A DNA stretch of 64,000 bases from Undaria pinnatifida (GCA_012845835.1 JABAKD010000005.1:9814823-9878822); one strand, 5' to 3'. Counted from the stretch's first letter, positions 1 through 17,149 are shown. Notes: generated from the sequence alone by a model not told the origin. A program made the numbers and translations.

Positions 1-5437
<5,437 letters not shown>

Positions 5438-7141
5438 AGGAGGAGGAGTACACTTAGTAAAGCCTTTTAGGATTTTTGGGCTGGGAATTGGAATCAACAC
5501 AAATGAGAAGGGCGTTCCTATATCACACGTTTTGTGTGAGCGTGTAGCAGTACGCGAGAAGAGTTCCATGCTGCACGCGGCTCGTAGAAGTAAACTCGTT
5601 GCTCTGCTGGGTTTTTCTCTGTAGCGAGGTACAGAGAGGCTCGCGGGAGTCCCAAAGTCGATGGTGAAGAAAGGGGGCACCCTCTCTACCGTAGCTTTGG
5701 TCCACATCTCCGAGTGCATCGCCGGGTAGAGTGCGGCAGGGAGTTTTGCCGCCGATGCCTCGGTTGTTTTGTACCACGACCCCTCCCCACCGTTTTGTCT
5801 GCGCAGAAAAATAAGCAGAAGTAGACAGGACAGCTTCCTCCCCCATATGTAGGAGGGCGTGATACCTCGAGGGCTTGTTCAGGAAACGGCGTGGGGTTGA
5901 GCGGGCATGCTTAGCGGGAGGGTGACGAAGGGACAAGAGGGGATCGAATGTGCGGCGGATACCCCTGGTCGATTTGCCCCGGGACGCCGGCTTTACTAAG
6001 CTCCACGGAAACCATGCTATCGTTCCCCTGTGGCATTTTGAGCATTGCCTACCATCAATACAGCTGCCCTCGCAGCTCTTCTACAGCTAAAAAGGGCTGT
6101 AAAGCTTTTGCTGCGGTTAATATGATCCCGCTCTATTTCCAAGTAATTTGTACCCGAGACATGGGTACAGTTCAGAGTCCATGTGGAGCTCTAAGTCCAG
6201 TGTGTTGGACTAGATTTTTATTTCTCGCGGTTTTCGCGTTACTTCTTACGGCTCGGGCCGGTTCAGGGTGACCCGGCAGGTTGACCCGGCCCGATCAGTG
6301 AGATGTGAAAACCTGTCCTGACCCGACCCAACCCGTGAGCTTTTGCACGCCTCTTGACCCGATCGGACTCGAGCCGCGAGAGTACGAAAACGTCCTCCAT
6401 CGATCCGCGGGTCGGGTCAGGACCTGTGAATATCCCTGAAAAAAATGGAGTATCATTAACCGCAGCCTGCCGTTCGTGACCCCCCCCCCACCCCCGTGCA
6501 AAGAAGGCGTTATTCCAAAGAAGAAGTTCTCCTCTTGGGCTGGTGCGACTCCAGGCGATGCAGATGATGTATGGTGCCCGCCTGGCAGCCCAGGTGATGG
6601 TGCAGCGACCCCAGAATGATACCCCCCCAGTCCCAAATGGCGACGATGTTAAGCGACCCCAGAAACGATGTCCTGGCACAGTTCTAAGCGATGGTGATGT
6701 CCGGCGACCCCAGGAGCGATAATCCAGCAGCCCTAAACGGTCGACGATGATGCGGCAATTCCGGAAGATTTTCCCTCCCGGTATTATGTACCTGCCCGGC
6801 AGCCCCACGTTGTTGTGGCGGCCCCCAAAGCTCCGGTAGTTCCATAGTGATCCCAGAAGAAAGCATCTTTCTGTAAACCCCTATCGATTAAATTTGCAGC
6901 GATCCCGCGGAATGTCTTCCCGGCGACCCCGCGCTGGGCGATGCTCCAGCGGCCCGCGACATTTTTATCCAGTGATCCTAGCAGATAATATAGTGACGAT
7001 CCGGCCGCGTAGTTTCAGCGAGCTAAAAAGTCGAAGTCGTGGTCGCGGTTAGTAGGCTTTTTAAAATCGGCCGCCGACTTATTTTCGGTGTTATTTAGGT
7101 GGGTTGAGGCGGTGAGCAACGCCGCCGTGCGCGCCGTACCG
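5438..7141. other. Intergenic; degenerate minisatellite in second half
   Basis: Nothing recognisable follows the KRR1 stop until about 6530. From there to about 6990 a degenerate array of units near 30 bp with the core GCGACCCCAG plus GCGATGAT can be followed. The array makes a 181-residue frame on the minus strand that repeats a Trp-Gly-Arg motif and is not a gene. Confidence 0.55.
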
Positions 7142-7980
7142 TTATGGGTCCACACTAGACTCGCGCCTTGCAAGGAGCATTCGTGGTCGTTGTGCGTGGT
7201 CGTGTCGTGCGCAGTTCAGAGTGCACCATTTTTGCCCAGTGCCACCTCCTGATCCAGCCTGCTTTTGACGAGCGGGCTTGCTGCTTGCCCCGAAGGCGTT
7301 GCTAGTCACGGCGTAGCCGCTCTGAATATTCCCGACCTTTCCGTAGTTGTGGCAGCAGATGGCGATGCTGGGTTCGTGTGATGGCTTCGTCGACATGGCC
7401 ATGCCATCAGGCCACTCCTCTTGCTATTTTGGCGCGACACGCCGTCCACATGCAGATGGTGCGTGGTAGCCTGGCTCTTCAGCAGGTCGCAATGAATCGG
7501 GGTCCTTGTATGTCGTCAGGTTAATGCCCCTGTACTTCTTCTGGGAGTCTGTTAATAGGATAACGGTGTTCATTGAGTCGTTCGGAATCGGGCTCCTTCG
7601 CTGCAGCCAGCCGACTGCAAAGGCATTTTACCTGCATGATATATGAATGGGGTTGTTTATCTTCATGGTTGTTTGTAGTGGTCCGCAGTGCGCGGATGGT
7701 CTCGTTTACGGCTTTTGGACCTGCAAAAATTATCACACACTACACATGATTCCAAGTCCCTCGTCCCCAAAAACGTGGATCCACAAAAAAATATATCAAA
7801 GCGTTCCCTCGCAAAAAATTTGGATTCGAGAACTCTCATCGCCTCTTTCCCATCATGGCGAGTCTCACATTCATCGTAGGTGTGAGTGACCACCCAGACC
7901 GCGACCGCCTTGTCCGTCACAAAGCATAGAACCGCAGCCAGGTCCCGAATGGCCCGTACGAATTCAGTCCGGTGTTGCTG
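7142..7980 (-). pseudogene. Decayed Ty1/copia-type gag relic
   Basis: Read right to left, three separate minus-strand frames occur in the order expected of a copia-like gag. First is EAMRVLESKFFARERF (within 7663-7920). Next comes HSYIMQVKCLCSRLAAAKEP followed by INRLPEEV (within 7521-7736), resembling the segment before gag 'NGLPEE' blocks. Last is GGGTGQKWCTL with nearby His and Cys (within 7142-7402), resembling the zinc-binding end of such gags. Frames change between blocks, so it cannot make an intact protein. No reverse transcriptase is visible beside it. The family assignment rests on motif resemblance only. Confidence 0.42.
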
Positions 7981-9944
7981 CAGGGTCTCCCCAGAACGGC
8001 CGGTGTCGCGGTTTCCGCCTTTTCGTGTGTCGCATTTCCACTCTCTGTACTCCTCTCCGCGTCATGCCATCTCCGAATTCATCACGAAGGTCTTTGTTCC
8101 GTCTGCACTATCCACCGGCCTCCTGTACTGTTTCTGGCATCCTTTCGAGTTTGATGCCGAGCTCCTCCTGCACAACAACGGTATAGATGGCACCACATTA
8201 GTGGTCCTTCTATAGCGCCAGTATGTGCGAGCCGGAAATACCGGCACAATAGAAGCAACCGGCGCTACTCCTCATGTAGCCACTGCTGGTTGTTCCCATC
8301 TGTTCCAAGCGATTTCACAGGTACTATAAGCGAGCAACCGGCACCACTCAACCGGCTTTATAGAGGGAGGTCTGCAGAATAGACGTGCATGATTTTACTC
8401 GAACCGAAACATGCAACCCGTATATATACACATATGATACCAGCCGGGACGCACCATGACAATCGACTGATCGCGACTGGTCGTGCTCACGTCCTACGGG
8501 TTACCTGACGTACCTCAGCAGCGGCACCGCATGCCTCATGCGGAAATCACGCTATTAGGTTATGAGCCTCTGATCGCGTATGCGCTGCAGAACAGCAAGC
8601 CATGGGCTACATGGATGACGAACACAACTGGTTGTGGGGCGCGATTTTATCATCATCTCTCCAGAACTGAAGCTCAAGCAGCCAGTCTGTTACAGCGGTT
8701 CACTGACCTCAACTGACCGCGCTCACCTCCTGCGATGTACCCAAGCAGGGCAGCACCATACGTATCATGCGGAGATCACGCTATTAGTTTATGAGTCTCG
8801 GATCGCGCCAGCACTTCAGAACTGCGAGCCACGAGATACATCAAGTGAAGACTACCTCCGGTCCGAGCTATTGCTTCCAATTTGAATTGGACCACAGAGT
8901 TACTCAGATCATCGTCAACTGGAGATATTGCTGCGAGCGACAACTATATACCACTGGTATTGTTGTTTTGCAGAGACCTGCTGTGAGTGAGTTCACCGTC
9001 GGTGGACTGCACAACTGTGAAAATGGAGAACGCAATCGGCAACCCCATCAGCAACCTCATCAACGCCGTGCGAGAAATCAAGCTATGGCAGACACAGGAG
9101 AGGAATCCGATGACTTCGGAGACTGGCACAAAATTACTCGTTTCGTTCTCAGCATGCAGTGCCCTAATATATCCATTCGTCGTAATGGAAGGTCGGGCGA
9201 GGCCGACTGAGGAGAACAGAACATGGTCAAACGCGTGGATGGCTGTTGCAGCGCGGCAGTGCTAGGAAAGGGAAATACGACGCGTGGCGATTGTGCTGAT
9301 GGGTGTCACCCGAAGGGTCTGCCTGTGAGCGGGGGGCAAGCTTTATAAGCGTCTTCGGCTTCATTGGACAGGGGCATGAATGATCTCCCTGGTGTGGGAA
9401 AGCCTACGGTTTCTCGTAGAAAGTCCAGTAACGCGGATTGGAGGGACCGCCCAGTGTCTATTTGATGCTACCCTTGGTGCAAAGAATCAGTTAAAGTGGA
9501 GTGACCTGTGAATCCCTCTAGCAGCCCCTTGCCCCATTGGCACTGCCGTGTCCACCGTGCCCGTTACCATGCTTGTTCCCTCGTTGGTCACCTGCACGGA
9601 CTGTTTGCGACTACGACATGACTACGATCCCCATGCCTCCTGACCCCTACCCCAGCACGAAGAGGCGCTGCACGAACCCAAAGCACCAGGTGAGACAGTC
9701 ACAGATAGACGTGAGGGATCTGGCTCCAATCAGGATCTGAGGACTGGAACCCTGCTGTTACATGACCATTCAGTTCGAGGCCAGTATCGCTGGAGCGCTC
9801 AAGCTAGGTGATCACCCATAACAATGACACTCATGAGAGGCGAATTAGTTGGGTTTCAACCGTAGAGTACAGTAGAAATGCAAAGAGAGAGAAAGCTGCA
9901 ACAGCGTCCACGATATCCGCCGTGGGATCCAAGTCTACGCATCC
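7981..9944. other. Intergenic; contains an imperfect direct duplication
   Basis: Positions about 8480-8620 and 8725-8850 are imperfect direct copies (sharing ATCACGCTATTAG and TGCGGA.ATCACG) about 245 bp apart. Open frames up to 139 residues around 8791-9210 were examined and not recognised. The rest shows no clear feature. Confidence 0.45.
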
Positions 9945-10395
9945 ACCTAGGAAACCCTTTGATGTGTCCATGATGTCCCCTGACGACCACAAGAATCCCC
10001 CTACCTATGAAACCCGGGGATGTAGACATAATGTCTCCTGACAACTACCCATCCACTTACAATCCAGGGATGTATCCAGGCCGTTTAAACCCAGGGATGT
10101 ATCCAGGTTGTCCTCTGATGACTTATCCATCAACCTATGCAACCCGGGGATGTATACAGCATGTTCCCTAACGATCACAAGTATGTCCATCCACCTATCA
10201 AACCCGAGGGTGCACGTAAGGTGTCCCTTGGCGACATATCCATCCAGTTATGAAACCCGGGGACGTATCCGGGATGTCCCTTGATGACCACAAGTATCCG
10301 TTAATCTACGAAACCCGAGGATGTACCCATTGTGTCTTCTGGAAAATATCCATCTGCCTTTGAAACCCGGGGTTGTATCCCGCATTTCTCCTGAT
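9945..10395. repeat. About 60-bp minisatellite, roughly eight degenerate units
   Basis: Units follow the pattern AAACCCGGGGATGTATCC, then ATGTCCCCTGATGAC, then AAGTATCCATCCACCTATG. Individual units are 55-65 bp and diverged, with the AACCCGGGG core near 10012, 10138, 10197, 10250, 10309 and 10360. Minus-strand frames here simply repeat the unit. Confidence 0.75.
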
Positions 10396-11246
10396 CCACT
10401 GGATGCCAAAAACTGTGTAGGAAGAGTAGTTTCGGTGCCCTCCTCAGAGTCATCCCACGGTAGGGGTTGCAGTTTTTCGGCCAAAAAATCCCTGGGTGGT
10501 TGAGCTCCTCATGTGAGGAACTGCCCGTCAATGATGTAATTTCACGAGTACACTTTTTTTTGGACTAAGGCATAGAAGCTTGGTCGGGTGGTGCGAACGA
10601 ATGCCTCATACATCATTTTTCTGGTGAGGTATTGAGCTCCTCATGTGAAAAACTCAGGGACTTTCTGATGGAACCCCTACCGTGGGATGGCTCCTCATTC
10701 GTTTCCGTTTGGTCTGTTCGTGGTCGTCAGCCCAAGTTATTTTGACCCTATGGATTCGCTCTGAGCGCGGGGCTGTTGTCGTCAGGGGATATCCTGGACA
10801 CATGCCCTGGTTTGATAGGTGGATTAATAAGTCACATGTCGAGTGGTGCGAGGATAATAAATGGGACGGAACAAAAAAAAGAAAAAAGAAAAGTTCGTTC
10901 TTGCGAGGATTGTGCGGGGTACCAGGTTGTTGTTGTCGTTTTTGTTGTTGTCACATCAACTTTTCCAGGAGAGCAATCAAAACAAACAAAACCGGAGCCA
11001 CACTTCTAGAAACGTCAAAAAGAAAAAAAAATCGGAGCCTTGTGATCTCTGGGCGAATCGAGAAAACGGCGTTTTTTTTCAACTTTTTTTTAAAACTTGG
11101 TTTTAGCAACCCCGCCTGTCTGGCTCATTAAAAAAAAGTTTGGGGGAGTTTTTTTTTTTTGTGCTATGATAATACCTCGTTAATGTGTCGTTTTTCTTGT
11201 TCTCAGTTCTTCCTTTTGCGCGGATTCTACGAGATACCAAGTTGTT
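10396..11246. other. Intergenic, nothing recognised
   Basis: A-rich tracts and two copies of TTGAGCTCCTCATGTGA (10499 and 10632) are seen. There is no gene-like frame with recognisable content. Confidence 0.5.
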
Positions 11247-11415
<169 letters not shown>

Positions 11416-11434
11416 CTAAGTCTAGAGCGCGTGG

Positions 11435-11687
11435 TGTTAAGATGGGGCCTCGAAAGGCCTGTTATTATCCGAATTGAGATAATTTGGATGGGTTTCCTAT
11501 GATAAGGTTGGCGTTTTCTATTCGGGATAGTCAGGAAATAAATCGGAATCTCAAAAGCCATTCGGGGCTCTGGTGGAATCGAATAAAGCTACGTCTCCAC
11601 GAAGGCTAAGAAAGTGAGCACTCTCCGAGGACCTGCTCAATTGACAGACCTGCAGAGGACACTCTGTCTCCGCCCAACACCCTTACA
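11435..11687 (+). repeat. 5' LTR of copy B
   Basis: 253 bp, TGTTAA...CTTACA. It has lost the GC-rich stem-loop that the other LTRs of the family keep. Confidence 0.85.
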
Positions 11688-12627
11688 CTATGGCGTCGTC
11701 GGCAGGATAGAAAGAAAAAAATGACTTTCAAGCCGCCATCGCTCCTCGAAAGTTCTCCATTTTTGGGGGTTATGAGGTTTGAGTCTTCGTCTTTGGGTTG
11801 TTTGTGGTGTTCTGAGAGTCTTGGTCTGGTTTTGGGGCGGTTATTTCCATTTTTTTCTTTTTGTCCTGCCGAACCCCCTGCTCAGTGCCGGGCCAGGGTT
11901 CGGGTGAAACGCCGTTATCTGAGGCGCAGCGCTGTCGCTTCTTCGTCGTTATTCAGTTTCGCCCTGCCGATACCCTCCTCAGTCCAGAGCTGGGGGGCGA
12001 CCAGGGTACCCTGTTCGCGCGTAACGTGGTACAGGGCTATGTACGGACCTGTGTGTAATATTTTATTTTATTGTTGTGTGTTGTATATGCTCTACTTTGT
12101 TTTTTCGGCTAAGCACTTCTCCCTTTCGCGGGGGGCTGTAGGTGCGGCCACCTTCCATCCCGGGTATTTGTCGTTTCTTCGTCTAACCCCCCGCCATGCC
12201 GATGGCCCCCGGGAGTTATTTTTTGCATGACTTCTCCCTTGTGCTAGCGCCTGTGTTCCCCTCCATATCGACGAGGGCTCGCCTCGCCATAGTACCTTTT
12301 CTGTGGTTGGTTTGCCGTAGAGCCTTTCCTGCCCCCCCCCGCCACACCGGCGGTATGCGGCAGGTTCTAGAGCCTTTTCTGCCCCCCCCCCCCCGCCACA
12401 CCGGCTGTACGCGGCAGGTTTTTGATAGGTGGCTTTTGCCTTGTTGTGGGGTCTGCGTTTCCTTCAACTGCGTTTCTTCGCGTGTTCCTGGCTCCATAGC
12501 CAGGCCGTTAGATGTGTGGGAGTGGGTTTTGAGGAGCCGCATCTTCGACTCATGGTCTAGTTCGTAGAACCGGAGTTTCCCCGAACCTCCCAAATTTTTG
12601 CATATGCGGCTCATCAGGGTGGGCTAG

Positions 12628-12896
12628 TGTTAAGATACGGCCTCGAAAGGCCTGTAATTATCCGAATTGAGATAATTTAGATGGGTTTTGTATGATAAGG
12701 TTGGCGTTTTATATTCGGGATAGCTAGGAAATAGATCGGAGGCACGAGCCTCCGATCTCAGAAGCTATCCGGGACTCTGGCGGAATCGAATTAAACTACG
12801 TGTCTACGAAGGCAAAGAAAGTGAGTACTCTCCGGGGACCTGATCAATTGGCAGACCTGCAGGGGACACTCTGTGTCTCCGCCCAATACCCTTAAA
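12628..12896 (+). repeat. 3' LTR of copy B
   Basis: 269 bp, TGTTAAGATACGG...CCCTTAAA. It contains the perfect stem ATCGGAGGC / GCCTCCGAT with an ACGA loop at about 12736-12757. It is preceded by CAGGGTGGGCTAG, the position of a polypurine tract in this family. Confidence 0.85.
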
Positions 12897-13032
12897 GTGG
12901 TCACACAACGGCGCTGGAGCCTGAGCCCTAGAAGAAGATCTGGAAAAACTAACGGGAAATGGGAAATCGGGGCCTGGAAATACTACGATTTCCCATAGAC
13001 GAAGGCGCACAACAAGTTGCTAAAAGATGAAG
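12897..13032 (+). repeat. Dispersed repeat interrupted by LTR copy B
   Basis: It starts GTGGTCACACAACGGCGCTGG and includes TACTACGATTTCCCATAGACG and GAAGGCGCACAA. A second copy lies at about 46635-46775, where the left flank of copy B and this right flank are continuous. Confidence 0.7.
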
Positions 13033-13065
13033 TGACAACAACAACAACAACAACAACAAACAACG

Positions 13066-13134
<69 letters not shown>

Positions 13135-13137
13135 GCA
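13033..13137. repeat. (ACA)n microsatellite
   Basis: About 33 ACA/CAA units with one AACGAC interruption. It is the reverse complement of the GTT motif at 11247. Confidence 0.95.
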
Positions 13138-13359
13138 GGATATTACTACTATTAACTACTCGCTGCTGCTAGCAGCTGCTGCTGTATGATATAATACGAG
13201 TATGAATATTGGTGCGATCATTCGACTTCATATTAGGTACCATACTGCCGCTTTATGGAAGGACATTCGATTTGCATCGGAACGGCATCTACGCTATATT
13301 GTCGGAGGGCAAAAATAAAAATAACAATAATAATGTAATACAAATGGTATCTACTCCGG

Positions 13360-14860
13360 AGTACATGATTGTACCTATCGATTGAAATATTCTATCTTTC
13401 GATCCATGTACAAAAACAAATTATGAAGGTTTTTAAAACGTTGTTTACTACACCTAAGAACTGGGTTGCATACTACATGTAACATCAAACCTTCTAGAAA
13501 AATAAACATTACCAGGCGGGTGATATAAAGGGGTGTCTTCTTGCTGCAACCGTCAGATTCGTCCCCTTCAAGGGTTTATAGTTTCCGCGCACATATTGAA
13601 ATGCTCGCCCCCCCGCCCCCCCCCCCCCCCCGATCCCTCTTGTTTAAACGCACCACCTGAAATCAAAATCTGCCAGAGTAGTAAACACTACCAACCAGCC
13701 AGCTGATATCATCTCATTATCCATCTGGCCATCCATGCCGTAGCTCCAACTCATTCCCCCCCCCCCCCCTTTGTTCCCCGCCCAGTTCGTTCAAACGCCC
13801 CACTTGAAAAATCGAAATCGGCCAGAGTAATGAACACTAATAAGCCATTGATATCACGTCATTATCTTTCTAGCCATCCATGACGTAGCTTTCATTCATC
13901 CCCCCTCTCCCCCTCCAACGCCCCCTCCTTCCCCACACCCCGCACGATCGCCTAGACCCAGCACCGCGCGTATAGTAGGCCCCTACATATATGATTGATA
14001 CGCGCGATCGGAGGATCACACACAATGTTGCGAACATCAGTGTCGACCAAATCCGTGATTTTAATATTATATGTGACCTAAACCTTGAAAACCCTTTTTC
14101 CCCCCCCCCCTCCCCCGCCATTTTTTTCTTTTTCTTTGTTCCCATCGTTTCCTCCTGCATAAACGCCCCACCTACTATCGAAATCCGCCAGAGTAATAAA
14201 CACTTCCACGCCCTGGATATCGCCTCGTTATCGTTTCAGAGCCGTCCATGCCGCTGCTGCAATTCCCACCCACGCCCGTCCCCAACGCCCCCTCCTTCAC
14301 CCACCACCCGCACCATCGCCTAGACCTAGCACCACGCGTATAGCCAACCCCTACATCTATGCGACCTAAAGCCCTCCCCCCCCCGCCCCCGCCCCCCCCC
14401 CGCCACATTCCTCCCCCTCCCCCACAAGAAATATTTAAAGTTTCCACGCACAAATTGACCTGCCCCACCCTTGCCCTTCCCCCCTTCCCCCCCCTCCCGC
14501 CCCCCTTTTGATCAAAATCAGGTCCCCACGTCCTTAAAAACCCCGCCCTCCCCTCACCGGATATTTGACTTACAGGATTCACTTGATAAACTGATGCATT
14601 TCCTTCCACAGCTATCAGATTTTGTCCCCCTCAGAAACGGGTTTTATAGTTTCCGCGCACAGACTGCCTAACATCACCCTGTTGACCCTGATAGCTACAC
14701 TGTAGTTGCAAGGGGGGTCGCCGGCCTATATCCTTAATGAGGACACACAACCCGTAATACGCGCGATCGGAGTATCACACACAGCTTGCAAAGATGAGTT
14801 TCGACAAAATCTTCGATCTCACAGCTGGAGTGTATTTTTATTTTTATTTTTATAATATAT
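13360..14860 (+). repeat. Near-full-length R1 repeat element (plus orientation)
   Basis: This about 1.5 kb composite begins near GTACCTATCGATTGAAATATT and ends at the core GATGAGTTTCGAC...TCACAGCTGGAGTGTATTTT. In between are repeated modules: a C tract, ACGCCCCACCTGAAATC, CAGAGTAATAAACACT, GATATC.CGTCATTATC, and GTCTAGGCG-type blocks in reverse sense. A reverse-orientation counterpart with the same order runs 31355 down to 29865, which defines the length. No protein coding was found; open frames are fragments broken by homopolymers. The class is unknown. Confidence 0.72.
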
Positions 14861-15600
14861 TTTAATTTCATAATATATACGGTCGTGTCATCATGTTTGA
14901 ATTTTTTTTTCTTGCATTCACATTTTTTCTGTTTCCAGGAATAAGTGTTGGTTGGTTGGAGCCTGCGGTGACGTGGCGTCACCCACCGGGCACGGGTGGG
15001 TGACGGCGCCCAACCGCACTGCTTGTTAACCACACAATATCGGAGATATCACTCGCAGCTTGCAAAGCTGAGGAGGAGAAATTTGATCAAAAAATCATTT
15101 TTGGTCGATCTCACAGCTGAATGAAGTGCATGTTTCATATTCTATACGTACATAATAATACTACGAAAACTGCATGTATGTATGTACGTCGTATGTGGGG
15201 GAAAAAACGACAACGTCAACAACGACCCCTTGAACTAATTAAGACACACACGATAGATAGGGCGGATGAATCTTGAAAACCCACAGACTGCTCCTGGATG
15301 AGGCGTTCTTCCAGTCGGGGATATAATAAGTGATCACTGATTTTCAACTACAATAATAATCAATAATAATAGTCTACTTGTACAGTATTTCATATCTCCC
15401 TCCTCGAGAGGACAAGACAGGGTGTACGGAGATCTATAGACTATATCTGTCAACTAATAATGCAGTAATACGTCCTACTGACATCCGGCAGGGAAGGGGG
15501 TGTTTTAAGGCTGACCTTACCTGGTACCTGGTATGTGATAAGTCGTGGTGCCGGTGAAAGGTGTGCGCTGCATGCAGAGTAGACGCGGAGCAGCGTTCTC
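14861..15600. other. Intergenic with one degraded R1 core
   Basis: A diverged R1 core is at about 15050-15125 (GCTTGCAAAGCTGAG... CGATCTCACAGCTGAATG). TACCTGGTACCTGGTA, two overlapping copies of the window-wide 9-mer, is at 15518-15533. The rest is AT-rich and unrecognised. Confidence 0.5.
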
Positions 15601-15602
15601 TG

Positions 15603-16170
15603 ATTATTATAAAAATTAAAATACACTCCAGCTGTGAGATCGAAGATTTCGTCGAAACTGATCTTTGCAAGCTGTGTGTGATACTCCGATCGCGCGCATT
15701 ACGAGTTCTCTGATTATGTATCATCGGCGGCACACCGCCTGTGGGGTTTATTCACATAGCGACCCATCGGTCGCGTTCGTCCAGGCCCGTGCTGCCACCG
15801 CTAGTGTATCCGACGAGTTCACCAGGGCCACCAACATCCTGGTACCACTTACCCTGAGCCTGGTTTGGGTATTCGCATTAGCCGGTCGATCTGTTGCCCC
15901 TCTCCCTGCTGTTATGTTGCTGTAGCTACGATAATATATAACTTATATAACATATGATAATAAAATACACTCCAGCTGTGAGATCGAATATTTTGTCGAA
16001 ACTCATCTTTGCAAGCTGTGTGCGTGATACTCCGATCGCGCGTATTACGGGTTGTGTGTCCTCATTAAGGATATAGGTCGGCGACTCCCCTTGCAACTAC
16101 AGGCAGTGTGACCATCAGGGTCAACAGGGTGATGTTCGTCAGTCTGTGCGCGGAAACTATAAAACCCTAA
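15603..16170 (-). repeat. Two R1 core fragments (15603-15715 and 15962-16170)
   Basis: Both carry CAGCTGTGAGATCGAA then GTCGAAACT.ATCTTTGCAAG and GATACTCCGATCGCGCG. The second continues through GGCGACTCCCCTTGCAACTAC to GTGCGCGGAAACTATAAAAC. The sequence between them (15716-15950) has an 86-residue frame with a hydrophobic stretch that was not recognised. Confidence 0.8.
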
Positions 16171-16446
16171 CACCAACAGTAACACCAGCAACTAACACCC
16201 TGGACAAGGTCACAGCTGTGTGACTTCGACGAATTTATTATCACATGGGGTAATATCCTGTTGTAACGTTGCCGTATTTTTTTTCAACTATTATTATGGT
16301 TGGTGGTGGGGCATGGAGAAGGTGGTGTGTGTTCTTTACATTAAACTGACATTTGCACCCACCTACATCCACCACAACCAGAGCGTGAGTGGCCTGATAC
16401 GTAGAGAGACGAGCTCATCTGTGGCCACAAACTGATTACCTGGTAT

Positions 16447-16795
16447 TATTATAAAAATTAAAATACACTCCAGCTGTGAGATCGAAGATTTCGTCGAAAC
16501 TCATCTTTGCAAGCTGTGTGTGATACTCCGATCGCGCGCATTACGAGTTGTGTGTCCTCATTAAGGATATAGGTCGGCGACTCCCCTTACAACTACAGTG
16601 TAGCTATCAGGGTCAACAGGATGATTTTAGTCAGTCTGTGCGCGGAAACTATAAAACCCGTTTCTGAGGGGGACAAAATCTGACAGCTGTGAAGGGAAAG
16701 GGGGGCCTGGTTTTGATCAAAAGCGAGCGGGTTTGGAGGGGGGCGGGGGGGGGGGGGGGGAAAGGGGCAATTTGTACATGTAAGCTATAAATCCT
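16447..16795 (-). repeat. Recent R1 copy
   Basis: Almost identical over about 340 bp to 36515-36850 (same orientation) and to 19345-19675 (opposite orientation), including GATCAAAAGCGAGCGGG and the following G tract. Confidence 0.85.
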
Positions 16796-16875
16796 TATTA
16801 TTATATAGTCTATCGTATCTTTATTTTTTATAACATATCTTTAAACTGACACTTGCACCCATCTACATCCACCAC

Positions 16876-17149
16876 TAAGACCAAGGCTACGGTAGGGGGG
16901 ATACCCCCATTTTCACTGGTGTGTTTGAGCCACTCGCACGAGTAGCTCTGTACCCCAAGGATGAAGATGGTTTAGGCACTTAGTTTGGCGCAGCTTAGAT
17001 CACCTTTGCATTGCGGATTGATTTCGTCAATGTAAAACATAAAGAAAACGTAAAATTGCATAGGAACAAAGGGGTTACTGGCGCGAGTGACCCCTAGCCA
17101 CTGAAATAGAAGGCCCAAAAGGGGACCCCCCTACCGTAGCCTGGGTCAC
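16876..17149. mobile_element. Short TIR insertion (MITE-like) with empty sites nearby
   Basis: The inverted ends share GGCTACGGTAGGGGGG (left at 16884, right as its complement ending about 17141). The target sequence CATCCACCAC/AACCAGAGCG is uninterrupted at 16366-16386 and 17271-17291. Comparison shows that the insert spans TAAGACC to GGGTCAC, flanked by a 3-bp CAC repeat. At about 270 bp it is too short to encode a transposase. A 3-bp duplication suits PIF/Harbinger or CACTA types, but the ends are too imperfect to decide. Confidence 0.75.

Larger units (their letters stand above)
11435..12896 (+). mobile_element. Non-autonomous LTR retrotransposon (copy B), no coding region
   Basis: The 5' LTR is 11435-11687 and the 3' LTR is 12628-12896. 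Both begin TGTTAAGAT and carry TCGAAAGGCCTG and GAATTGAGATAATTT. A primer-site-like TGGCGTCGTCGGCAGGA starts at 11691. The roughly 0.9 kb between is only the region that in copy A lies downstream of the integrase. The element is flanked by GTGG on both sides (11431-11434 and 12897-12900), a target-site duplication. The uninterrupted version of this target (CTAGAGTCCGTGGTCACACA) is at about 46635. Gag, protease, reverse transcriptase and integrase are all absent, so mobility would depend on a related autonomous element. Confidence 0.85.

Noticed and set aside
6263..6808. 181-residue minus-strand frame with repeated Trp-Gly-Arg
   Set aside because: It reflects a degenerate minisatellite; the repeat is seen in DNA and no start or domain supports a protein.
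9945..10395. CRISPR-like array
   Set aside because: Units are diverged over their whole length with no constant repeat and variable spacer pattern, and the genome is eukaryotic.
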